DNA of 64,000 nt. Source: Sphaerosporella brunnea. Taxonomy: Eukaryota > Ascomycota > Pezizomycetes > Pezizales > Pyronemataceae. The stretch's first letter is position 1. Each line of letters opens with the position of its first letter. Made by a program: the position numbers and the translations under genes. Location of the stretch: assembly GCA_008704415.1 (NCBI GenBank), contig VXIS01000071.1, positions 102,486-166,485 on the forward strand. Direction: 5' to 3'. The notes under the pieces were generated by a model, which did not search any database, had not been told where the DNA came from, and was given only the letters and a program-made list of their open reading frames with translations. This document shows, piece by piece, positions 34,111 to 44,644 of the stretch.

Positions 34111-36553
34111 CCAGTCACAACTCCAGTTCAGTAGCTAATTGGGAAAACACATTTGGGAAGGAATGCCAAACAGTCGGTAGCGAGATGGATGGTTAGTGGT
34201 CAGATGCGGGGACAAGAAACGTTCAGATCCTGTGTATGCAGAACGAGGACTCAGCTAGATCTATCCCGTCTGTCCCATACCCGGACCGAGGACCGTTTTA
34301 GCGAGTGCGCTATAGATAGGCTGACTAGGTATTAGGATATCGATGTACGTGCTGTGGGCATTCTTGCTTACATCTATGCTGTGTATTGGAGATGCATGTG
34401 CTGCTGGAGATATCGATATCCTGAAGTCGATAAGCCCTCCAAATGGCCTTCGAATTACATTATTCTCAATATTCTGCGTGCTCGAAACACCCCTCCCAAT
34501 GCAATCCCAAGGCACCAGATAGGTCTATCTGCTCAATAAATTTCCGGCTTGCCGGCAGCTACCTTTTGTTTTTTTTCGACAGGGGCATATACCAGCGTGG
34601 CATTGTGAAGCTGCTCATGCATATGGGTGCAGAATGCCATGCCGTGATGCGCACGGGGATACCACGCTTCAGGGGCACGTTGACGAGAACCACTCAATGA
34701 CAACCTCGAGCGCTCTCCCCCCTCCCAGAGAGGTGTCTCGTGCCTGGCGTTTGGGCCACTTTGTCTGCCTAGATCTTGACACGTCGGTGGCTCGACGCTC
34801 TACCCCGCGTTTTCCTATCGATGACTACTGTGCTGATGGCCCATCACAGCCGCAGCGGGAGCGGCACCGCTGCATCCGTATCCATACGGCCGATGCTGCA
34901 GAGGGAGGCTCACGCAGCTCGCCTGTAAGTAGCGAGATGCGTGCGGAGATTGGATGACCTCCTCGCGTGCATGAGAGCTCAATTCGCTGTACTCTGCACG
35001 AGGTGGCTTTGCTCCAGACACGGCTCGCCGGCCAGGTGACGGGATCGCGGGGGCAACGCAGCCAAAGATGCATCGCAAGGGGTTGACTCCCACGCTACTG
35101 GAAAACAACTTCTTCGCAATAGGTAGCCCTATGCCGTCGATACATTCGGAAGCCAGCAGCTCGCCGTACTGCAGTTCCGTGTTCGGCGGGGCATACCTAC
35201 TAAGTATCTTCTCCACACTGGATCCTCCATACTCTACGAAGCACTTCTCCGGCTGTGGATAGACGGCGAGCTGCCCGGGCCTGGCGTGGGGTAGAAAAAC
35301 TTAACAGAGAGTTATCGCTCTAGGTAAACCGTCCGAGAAGTGGGGTGCGCAGCTGCTTGCAGTTCTGAATGCTGGCGGGCATTATTCACAGCAAATCTAG
35401 CCGTTAATGACCGCGCCGCTGCATCCAAGCGTTGTTGTGAGTGAATTGTGCCAGGAAAAGCAGTATGGATTCTGACATCATAGAGCCAGTTCTACCTTCC
35501 TTCAACATCTCGAGCTCGCCGCTGCAACTCACAGAATATTAGGCCAGAGAGCTCAAGTCTGGAGACTTGATGATCTCTTTCGGCAACAAGTGCTGGGACT
35601 CAGTATCAGTTGGGCCTTGTATCCCCATCGTTGAGTATTGGCGCTCGATGATGAACGACCTCTCAAAGGCCGAGCACATCTTTTAGGAAGGCCTTAATCC
35701 GGTACAATCCTACACAAATGGTAGCGATCTTCCTAGCATCACGGTTCTGCATCTTTCCGGTCTTACGAAGGAAACTTTTGCAGGCATGGTGAAGCTCAGG
35801 AGTACCGGAAAGGCTCACCCAGAGGAATCCTGTTGACTTCTGTATTTTGCTTGGAGGTGAAAGAAGTTTCAACGTCCAAGAATGGTGATCTCTCTACGGC
35901 GGTCGTGGCCGCTGCGGCTAGGGTTGATGCGGACCCCTACGTCTTCACACATACATAAGCTCGATCGTATGTAAGGGCGTCTCATGCAGGGCACTGACTG
36001 TCAATTGCTGGACTACAGTGCACGTGGGGTTTAACTTTGTCAGAAAGCCCCTACGTCAATCCTTAAGGCTGTTGCTAACTGTAGGGCATCATATATAACC
36101 TGATAACGGTTCTCCTGCGTGGCCAAGATCAGTAAGGGCAATACTGGGCAGTGAGTTTAAGCCGCAATAGGACAGCCAGCCCTGAGGAATGTTTTTGGGT
36201 GATGCTGCAAGGTTCCTGATCCGCTTCCTTTCGGTATATGCTTGAAAGCGTCGGGGTGGATACCATCTCAGTACAACATGACCGCCTACCCAAGGATCTG
36301 GCGATTTCGGCGTAACACGCAGGCGGGTTTCCGCCAGATCTGAGCCGTTTTGTAATGCCATGGTGGCGCGTGGAGGCGTCCGTCGTGTTGCACGGCTTCT
36401 TTTCACGGTGGGGTCTTACCTACTCTATCCGGTCGGATCTCGTATCTAGGAAACATCTGGAAGCTTTTTCTCAAACACTTACCTTCCCGATCTTGCTTGT
36501 GGTTGCAATACATGTGGTCTGATAAACACGGCTTAACCACGGGTTGCAAACAA

Positions 36554-36577
36554 ATCTGATCTGATCTGATCTGATCG
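36554..36577 (+). repeat. (ATCTG)n microsatellite
   Basis: Four to five tandem ATCTG units. Confidence 0.8.
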
Positions 36578-39500
36578 AAGATCCCCATGTCGGTTTCCGT
36601 GAATTGTTTATCCGGCGTCTGGTGGAATGCGCGCTTTCTTTCTTTCTTTCTAAGCCGTTTTTTGCCGTGAAAAAAAGGTTGCGCTTGCACAACGCAGAAG
36701 TACTTATGTATACAGTTGGTATTATTTCTTGGGCGGCGGGGAAGGGAAGGAATTGCCCTCTAGGAACAATGCCAGCCCGGTCAGTGATGAAGAAAACACG
36801 TGTGGTAAACAGCGATATATGCCACTCTGCCGCAGTTGCTTCTCTCTTCTCTCTCTCGGTTGGGATGCAATCGCATGACATTGAGAAACTAGGATTCCTT
36901 GTCGTATGATACTGTAGTCGTGGGTGGGTGGGTGGTGGATGGGATATGCATATGCAGCACCGTTTCAACTTCACGAGCCAAGCGGGATTTTTTCTCTCCA
37001 GATTGTGTGCGCTTTTTGCAATTGGCAATGGGGGGGGATTGATTACCGTCATGTGCAGCACGTCTAATTATGTAAATCAAGTCCATTTACATCGCAATTG
37101 GTTGGTCGGTCGGTTGGGAATCGAATATTAACTAATCCCCATTGCATTGCAGCGTCGTAAGCGATCATGAGGGACCCTCTCCCCCATTTCGGTCATAAGA
37201 CCGACTTTCTTGCGTGCTTGAAACTGCTGCAGCAGTCCTTCATGATCAAGAAGATGATGAATCGATGAGCGACTTAGGTAGCGTTAGCGTCACGTGATGC
37301 GGCTAGCTTGGCGCATTAGCGAGCTACTTCTATTTGCGGAAAAGTTTATGGCTTGGTAAGGAGTTGACCATGGGGGGGGATCAGGTCAGCTTGGCTACAG
37401 ATGCTGCTGGGGTCAGAGGCGAGTGATCGGCTGGTTGGTAAATAATCTCGAAGGGTGTGGGGATACAAATGGATGTAGCTGATTACTTTGTGCGCTTGAC
37501 TAAACGGTTACGTTGATTACCGACTTCTAGATGCCGTTTTGCTTGAGCAAAGCCAACTAACTTCCTAGCTGCACGACGGTTCGTTTGGTTCAAATGACAG
37601 CTGCTTAAGCTTGCACAGTTAGAGCACTTGGCAATTTAAAACGGTTTGGTGGGTTTCTGATAAGCACAACTTTCGCGTTTGCCAGTAAAGTTCGAATGGA
37701 AGTTCGAACGGTTCCCACTCTCCTTTTTTTCTTTTTTTTTTCTTTTTTTTTTTTTTTTTCTCGCGCTATCTGCATTTGATATTACTTGCCCCCATATCTA
37801 TCCTGGCCGTCACCCCGTGCGGCACGGCCCGAAGTGTCGGGACCAGGCAATCGCGATAAGCTTTATCGACCAGGATGGATAGGGGAGCGTTTCGTTCCCA
37901 CATGCCTCTCCATAAGGGAAAGTTGTTGACATAATCCTTTCAGCCTGGCATTGAGACTGCCCTTTTGTCCCAAAAAGGCAATCTGGAAAGAGCTGAAATT
38001 TTCGGGAATTCCATCATCCGCTTCAGCCGTTTCACCTGAATGCATGGAACGCGCAGCAGCAGCAACATCTCACCAGCCTCCTCGACCCCAAGTACCTGGT
38101 TCTGTTTATGGTTCGGTCGCGCCGGTGCCCCCCCCCCTCCTCTTGGTGGACAGAGCGTGGGGAAAAGCCAGCCTGGTGACCGCCGTGAACTAATTCACTC
38201 TTTATGCAACACCCACGCGGGCTGCACGTGACGAGTCCCTTGGCTATTTCCAGTGTCTGGAGAGGGCTTTCTCTCTCACTCGCAAACAGGCTGGCAATGT
38301 ATGTATGTGCGTCAATCTAATGCAGGATCCTGTGCTGCTGCTACTGCACATGCACATGCACTTGCAGAAGACACGAGAGGGCGAATCAATTTTGCACAGG
38401 CTAATTGTCGCCCGAATATCTACCACCCCCCCTTTTCGCTGTTCTGGAAGGATTCGAAGCAACCACCGCCGGCCCGGCTAGGGGGAATTGGGGATATGCA
38501 AGCGGATGCATGTCTCTATGTACATAGAGCACCCGCTTTTAGGTGCCCCCCATCTTACTCTACATCATTACATACAGCGCCGTGTCCTTTTTTTTTTTTT
38601 TTGTGATGATATCGACGTCTTGCTGATTCGCAAGCATGGAATTCTACTGCGGCCTTCGAAGTTGAGATCGCCGCAGCCCCCCCCCCGTGGGGGGACAGTG
38701 CTCCCAGCTGGCATCATTCTAAAGTCACCCTGGCAAGTCCGTGGCCAAATCAATAGCCAAGCGCAGAGTGTGGGGTGAAGAAGGTAGATACGAGTACCTA
38801 TGTTGGCAAGCTTTCTTCACCGAGATCCGCGGAACTGTTGACATCAAGGTGAATATTTACAGCTGGTAGTGTCTTTCAAAAGGCTTTCGTCCGGGTATGG
38901 GAGCGGCTATTCTGCCAAACTGCCACTATCCCCGCAGGTAAGAAACTTTCACTGCCAGCTACTCTGAACCAGTGGCATATTATATTAGCGTTACCTGGGT
39001 AGATGTTTTCTGGTACTAGGATGGGTGGCTATGTTTAATTCAATAATAATAAAAAGTTTCTCCGTATCTAGCTGCATCAAAGAGACGAGGAGAATATGAA
39101 GTGCATGATGCGCTGTCCGGTTTTTCGCCGATATATGCCACATACATACGAGCGAGCGAGTCTTCATATCGTCAGTTGAATCCACATACATACTCTAAAA
39201 CACTGCAGTTTCAACTCTATCCCCCTAAAAAAATAGGTACTTACATCTCAGGGCACCGGTTTACCGTTGTTTCCTGACATTTTTCCCGCAGAACAGACGA
39301 GAAACAGGGGCGGGGCGGGGGGGGAGGGTATAAGCGGTCATTCAATCTATAAAACCTACATACATAGATTCTTCGCCATGATCTGCAGCAGGGTGTATGG
39401 GGGAGAGGGAAACGCCACCCTAGAACGTCTCGAAGCTTCGCTGCTATGCACTGGATATGGACAAGGCTGCCCTATGTTACATACCCGAGGCCGACGGAAC

Positions 39501-40143
39501 TCTCCCGAGCAAGCATCCATCGGAATCCTTCGATACGAATATTCTTCCCGAGTTTCGAACGAGTCAAATGATTGGATCCATCGGAAGCGCTGGCGCGCAT
39601 GCGCATATTTACTATCTGCATATAGTCGGCTCTCTCTATGACAATACGGTTGGGCCCGTATTCTTATAAAATGAAAATTCTTACAGAGAGAGTGGCTTGT
39701 CGCATACAACCTCGGTCACCCGTATTCTTATTGGGAGAAGTCGACTGTATGCACACCGAATCCCGAACGCCGTTTAACCGGAAAACCTGGGTATGCTATC
39801 AGGTAGGTATCTGGTTGCTCGACATCGACCTCGGGAAAAAACCGTTGGGGAAAATGGGTATGCACCGAAGTATCTCAACCCGGATAACGCCACGCCTCGC
39901 ATTGATTAAAAACCCGCACGCAACTTGAGCTTCGAGAAACGGCCCTTCTTCTGGAAAAATGGAACCCTGCATCAACAAGTCCAAGCCAACTCTACATGGA
40001 GATACTGTGAAGCCCCCCCCCCCCCCCAAAGAAAAAAGTTTTCTGTCCGGACCCTCCAGGGTGGGTCTTCTTCTTCTTCAATATCCTGCCTTTAATTCTA
40101 ACCGACCCATCAATCTAGCAGATAGATAGGGCTACGAGAACGC

Positions 40144-40144
<1 letters not shown>

Positions 40145-40178
<34 letters not shown>
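40145..40178 (+). repeat. 34-nt T homopolymer
   Basis: Uninterrupted T run in the gene-poor region; could be the A-tail scar of a retroposed sequence on the minus strand or a simple repeat. Confidence 0.85.
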
Positions 40179-40741
40179 CCTTCGTCCTTCCGTGCGTGCA
40201 TACCGTACTTCGAAATTCTCGTGCTCGCGCACTGACCCTGCGGCAGAAAAACCCCCATCAGTCGATAACTCGTACAATCCGTGAGCCATTTTTTGGTTCT
40301 TGGTTTGTGCTTAGGTATCTATCTACCTAGCCATGTGGCTGCAATAATCAGGCCAAGGCTCATGACATTCTCGTTTGCGTTGCTGGGATTCTTATATCTT
40401 TCATTTCTGCATATTGTGCGCGTGGTGGGTAATTAGGCATCCTGCTGCATGTGGCGGACGCAGTGCGAACCACGGTCATATTTTTTAATATCGGGTACAG
40501 CAACGTGTACCTGCTTCATGTGTGGTAACTGAGTACTTCTTGACTCGAGTGTCCTGCCCTACGCAGAAGAAGATCACAAAAAAAATAAAGAACAAAAAAA
40601 AATCGATATCCAAATTATAGCTCGTGATTTTCCCGGACTTTGATCCGAATTTAGTCTAGTTGTGCCTTGGCATCAGGCAGAAAACGAACACGGATATTAA
40701 CGTCCTCCCGGATACAAAGAGTCCGGTGTTCGCAATGCCAA

Positions 40742-41111
40742 CAGGGAGGTTTCGCCATCCCTACTTTTCTATGTAACCACAGCAACCGCAAAGACGCGAT
40801 CCCTAGCTGAGCCTAGCGTGCGGTGGCGCCTAAGAAAGTAGCGTTAAGAAATTTTCTTAATCAAAAACTGTTCTTAAACCCCTTTGTTTATCTTTGTTTA
40901 CACCATACGAACCTCATGTCGAACACTGAGCAGGCACCATCCTCACCCCGCCAACAGCGACAAAAGGCGGAACAGTATACTATTATAGATCGCTAGGGCT
41001 CAGTGAGATGGTCACAACGCCACAACTCCGGCGTCAGCACCTTTCTTAAAGCCGGGCCACACACTAAAAATAAAAAAAGTCGTGACTTAAGAAAAATGGC
41101 GAAACCTCCCT
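40742..41111. mobile_element. Candidate MITE, 370 bp, 16-bp terminal inverted repeats
   Basis: AGGGAGGTTTCGCCAT at 40743-40758 is matched by its exact reverse complement at 41096-41111. Flanks AATGCCAA (40734-40741) and AATACCAT (41112-41119) agree at six of eight positions, suggesting an aged 8-bp target duplication. The interior has no ORF but repeats TTAAGAAA-type motifs, including an 8+1+8 palindrome at 40844-40860. This is the form of a non-autonomous DNA transposon; the superfamily is not certain. Confidence 0.65.
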
Positions 41112-42263
41112 AATACCATAGTTAACCCCAAAATACGATTCCCCGTAGCAAATTTACCCTCCCTCCCTTTTTTGTTTCCTGTTTTCCATATAGAGTATTC
41201 CTTATCTTCGGGCGGTCTCGGGCAGCTCGTTTGGCACAATCCAAGCTGCTGGGTCCCTCGTATGCATCCCCGAAAAAACCGTTGGAGATATATCGATGTA
41301 CATAGAGTGCTTTTTAATTATTTTTTTTCTCCCTTTCTTTCCACCGCTGCACTGGCGGTTCTGGAACCGTTAACCTATACCTAGCTAGGATCACGGCGGA
41401 TATGACCTGGCCCTAGGAGGGAGCGAGCGTTTGCAGGCCCTCAGATCATACATACATACATAGATGTGCGCACACTGTTTTAATGTGAATGCCTTCAAAC
41501 GCTACGCTACTCTAATGTCAGGCAATCCCTTTTCCCCGTGGAAAAAATGGTAGGTGAGGTCTTCTACTTCAGCCACACAAGTGGCCAACACCCCAGGGCG
41601 AAACGCTTCCTAGCGGAGGCTGAGAGATATTGAGTCTTCGATGTTTATCATCACCAAGTGAAACAACACCACTGCCTAGAGTTTTGCTCCACCCACTTAC
41701 CAACCTGGGGAGCTTTGATATCGGTGGAAATTGAGTGCCTCCCTCCGGTCATGGTTGAGCTGTACTCTATGTACGCACCTGGTTAGTGTGAAACCACAAA
41801 GCATCACTCGACCCATCCAACTCCAACACGAAAAAAACACTTGCAACCCATTCTTGGGCCAGAGCCGTTTCCGGCGGACTTCTATGACCGCATAGCCGCC
41901 GTTATGAGGGTTGAAGTCAATGGTCCGCTGGTCAACGTTACACGGATCATCGTCTCTAAGCGATGCCAATCATTGAGTTTCTTTTTACGTAGGCATCAGG
42001 CTCTGAACTCGCTATCGATAAGCGGGTGGCAGTTGACCACAATGCGTTTGCTGGCCGTTGAAATGTATATCGTGTTGTTCGACTGGGAAATTGTATTCTA
42101 TTTTTGATACAAGTCACAGATAATCACTCGACGTGTCGTCATACCCCCAAAGAAACCGCACACAGTAGAGTATAGTCGGAATCGGAGTTTCTATTGACCC
42201 TCAAGTACAGGAGCATTCCTTCCCTTGGCAGAAATCGCCGCCCAGAAAGCCAGATTGAACTAT

Positions 42264-42974
42264 CTAAAGCGCCTCCATATCCGGCCAAGAATCCGGCCAA
42301 ACCGCATCCACATCCAAGAGCCAGTTATGAGCACTCCGGGGCCTCCATGATTCCGTGCCACGGTAACTCACGGCACGGGGGTGCAGGATCTCGTCCGCAA
42401 AGTTGCCTCCCCTCGGAATCCTCGACGTGTCATTCATATCAGTGGTTCTGTATTTCTCGAGAATCTGACTAAACTCCCCCATGGGCTGCGAGCTTTCATG
42501 GACAGGGAGGTGAGTGGGTTTGCGAGGGTCCGACTCCGTGTGCTCCAAAGCGCCAGTTCCGGGCTTCTTGCGTTTGACGGGTCCACGGTGAGGTCTCGGG
42601 GCGGCGGTTTCGGTCCCATGTGGGGCGGCGGTTTCGGTCCCATGTGGGGCGGCGGTTTCGGTCCCATGTGGGGCGGCGGTTTCGGTCCCATGTGGGGCGG
42701 CGGTTTCGGCCCCATGTGGGGCGGCGGTTTCGGCCCCATGTGGCGAGGCGGAATCCTGTTGCATTAGAGTCGTATCGGCCGCCGCTTTGGCCTTCGCTGA
42801 TCCTCGCCGGCGCTTGGTAGCGGGAGCACTACTACGCTTCCGAGTAGTACCTCCCTTAGGCACGGCTTTGGCATTCGAGGCGCGACGTGTGGGTGCGACC
42901 GGTTTGACAGTTCGCGCCTGCGACTCGGGGGGATCCTGTGCAGTCAGCATCGGGCGGTCGGCTCCGTTAGCCAT
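42264..42974 (-). CDS. Basic, disordered repeat protein, unrecognised
   Basis: From the first in-frame ATG (42974) the protein has 236 residues. The frame is open upstream to about 43133 without another ATG and with a possible acceptor (TTGTAG), so a 5' exon may be missing from this model. The N-terminal third is rich in Lys, Arg, Ala and Thr (TKRRRGSAKAKAAAD), like a nuclear linker. Residues in the middle form six 8-residue repeats (PHGTETAA or PHGAETAA). The C-terminal third (FSQILEKYRTTDMNDTSR, then HNWLLDVDAVWPDSWPDMEAL) is acidic and tryptophan-bearing. No known domain is recognised. Codon-level order in the tail argues for a real gene. Confidence 0.55.
   Translation of the reverse strand: MANGADRPMLTAQDPPESQARTVKPVAPTRRASNAKAVPKGGTTRKRSSAPATKRRRGSAKAKAAADTTLMQQDSASPHGAETAAPHGAETAAPHGTETAAPHGTETAAPHGTETAAPHGTETAAPRPHRGPVKRKKPGTGALEHTESDPRKPTHLPVHESSQPMGEFSQILEKYRTTDMNDTSRIPRGGNFADEILHPRAVSYRGTESWRPRSAHNWLLDVDAVWPDSWPDMEAL
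42602..42748 (-). repeat. 24-bp minisatellite, six copies, inside the coding region
   Basis: Near-identical 24-bp units (GGGGCGGCGGTTTCGGTCCC... on the plus strand) encode PHG(T/A)ETAA on the minus strand. The period is a multiple of three, so copy changes keep the frame. Confidence 0.92.
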
Positions 42975-44410
42975 CCTCTTGGACTCGGGTCGCTCGTAGC
43001 GCTCGAGCTTTTTCCTCTTGGTCGCGGCTGTGTGTGTTATTGGCGGGTTGACGAGCCACGAGGGGCGCCTCGGCGGAAAGGCTTTGGAGATCAGTATAGA
43101 GCGATTGGCTTTCAAGGATTGGGGGGTGTGCTACAAGCCATGAATGGTGCTTTGGATGGCGGCGGGATGAGGAAAGGCGGGCTCCTGGTTTTTCTGAGTG
43201 AATGTTAGGGTTCAAGACGGCCGACGTCAAGATCGCGGAAAAACGAGGCAGTGCCGTGCGTCACGGGGGTCGGAGCCCAGAACCTGTTTTGACGCTGCGA
43301 ATTGCGATGACTCGTGCCGTCAAGAGTGATGTCTTGTGCCGTCAAGTGGATCCCCGAATTCCTTAGAACCTGCGAGGTAATTCAATGGCAGGGAAACCTT
43401 GGATGAGCAAGCTCTTCAGGATGAATCTGTGCTTGTTCCCTAGACCAGTAAGTCGGTCTCAGGGCTTTTCAGTCACTCGCCCGAGCGAGTGATAAAGAGT
43501 GTTTTCGACAGGAACGCCTGCCCCTAGCTGAGCGAGAGACAAAGGGCAAGTCTCCTTCCCTACAACTTGGCTAAGCTAAGCTAAACTAAGAAAGATCCAT
43601 TGATGTCTAAGCCCCGTTATTTGGGGAGTGCCGGTGTGAAAGAGCCCGGGCAAGCAAACTTCCAAAGTTTCCGCAGGCAGTCGCGAATAATCATGAGCAG
43701 AGACAATGAGCCAATCAGCTCTCTTGTCGAAATCTAACCGTACCCCACAAGGAAGTCCCTCGCTATATAGGCTTTATCGATGCCTCACTGAGGCTCACCC
43801 ATAGGAATTGAGGCAATGCTTGCCTTGCACCTTGGCGCTGCCGGCCGGCATGCCGCGGTACAATGGTGCTCGATTGTTACACCTCCAAGTGATACTTGGC
43901 TGTCAGTGTCAGATACACAAAGGCAGAATTTTCGAACGTGCTCGCACAATAGAAAACATTGCCAATATGTAGAAAATATTTTCTCTCAGTGCGCGTGTGC
44001 ACGTGGTTCTCAGGGGCGGACAGAATAAGGGAGGGGCTGAGCAATGGGTCTGTCATGATCGCTCGCGGTCGCATACAGACAATAAATGTGACAAACAAAA
44101 ACAAAAGCGTGGTTCACTGTGCGGCCATTTGCGCCGCGCGCAAGCCACATCCGAGAAATGGGCCGGAACTCCGCTCCGCACCTCCGCCCCGCCGCACCGC
44201 AACCCCGCCAGCTGCCGATACCACGAGTGCTGTAAATCTTAATTTCCGTACATCACTGCGATGTGTGTGTGGTCGGTCACGTTTAATGTCCGCATGAAGC
44301 CTATCTAGACTATGGCAGATCCCCATCCATGTCCTGTCCGCCACCGTATTGGTATGAACCTCTGGTGTCAGCTGCGGCCACCCGAAACATCACTGCGATG
44401 AGCTCGGAGT
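42975..44410. other. Spacer left of the hAT-like element
   Basis: It includes the possible 5' exon region of the repeat protein, a hairpin around CACTCGCCCGAGCGAGTG (43472-43489) and a 14-bp direct repeat ACATCACTGCGATG at about 44250 and 44388. No gene recognised. Confidence 0.45.
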
Positions 44411-44644
44411 TAGGGATGGGCACGACGTCGACCAGAGGTCGACATCAGGTCGCGGTCGGCGACTTTGGTCGGCAACTCATGACAGCGTCACGACATGATG
44501 GCACAGACCATGAATTGGTCTATGAGGACTTGTATCAAAATGTCAATGCGTAATCGAACATAAGCCACTGTGGCTTGCGTGAGCTTTCTCAGGTCGACCG
44601 GTTGACGACTTTACGACCGACCTCGTCGGCCGTGCCCATCATTA
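44411..44644. mobile_element. hAT-like MITE, 234 bp, with 8-bp target-site duplication
   Basis: The ends are TAGGGATGGGCACG (left) and, read inward from the right, TAATGATGGGCACG: 12 of 14 positions match. Directly outside are CTCGGAGT (44403-44410) and TTCGGAGT (44645-44652), an 8-bp duplication with one mismatch. Both subterminal regions are dense in GTCG/CGAC motifs (for example ACGTCGACC and GGTCGACCGG), which could be transposase-binding repeats. TAGGGATGGGC-type ends and an 8-bp duplication are hallmarks of hAT elements. No transposase ORF fits inside, so it is non-autonomous. Confidence 0.8.

Larger units (their letters stand above)
32992..42263. other. 9.3-kb gene-poor region
   Basis: No intact gene is recognised over 9 kb. 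Long pyrimidine and T tracts (34046-34110, 37724-37760, 40145-40178), short microsatellites and a 370-bp inverted-repeat element (40742-41111) are present. Some minus-strand stretches look protein-like but lack good starts or splice sites: 34830-35270 (EKILSRYAPPNTELQYGELL), 35663-35872 and 36089-36361 (ATG 36361, MALQNGSDLAETRLRVTPK). They may be relics or chance. Confidence 0.5.

Noticed and set aside
42381..42767. Plus-strand ORF with GGGFGPMW repeats
   Set aside because: Shadow of the 24-bp minisatellite in the minus-strand gene; the flanking sequence is not protein-like.
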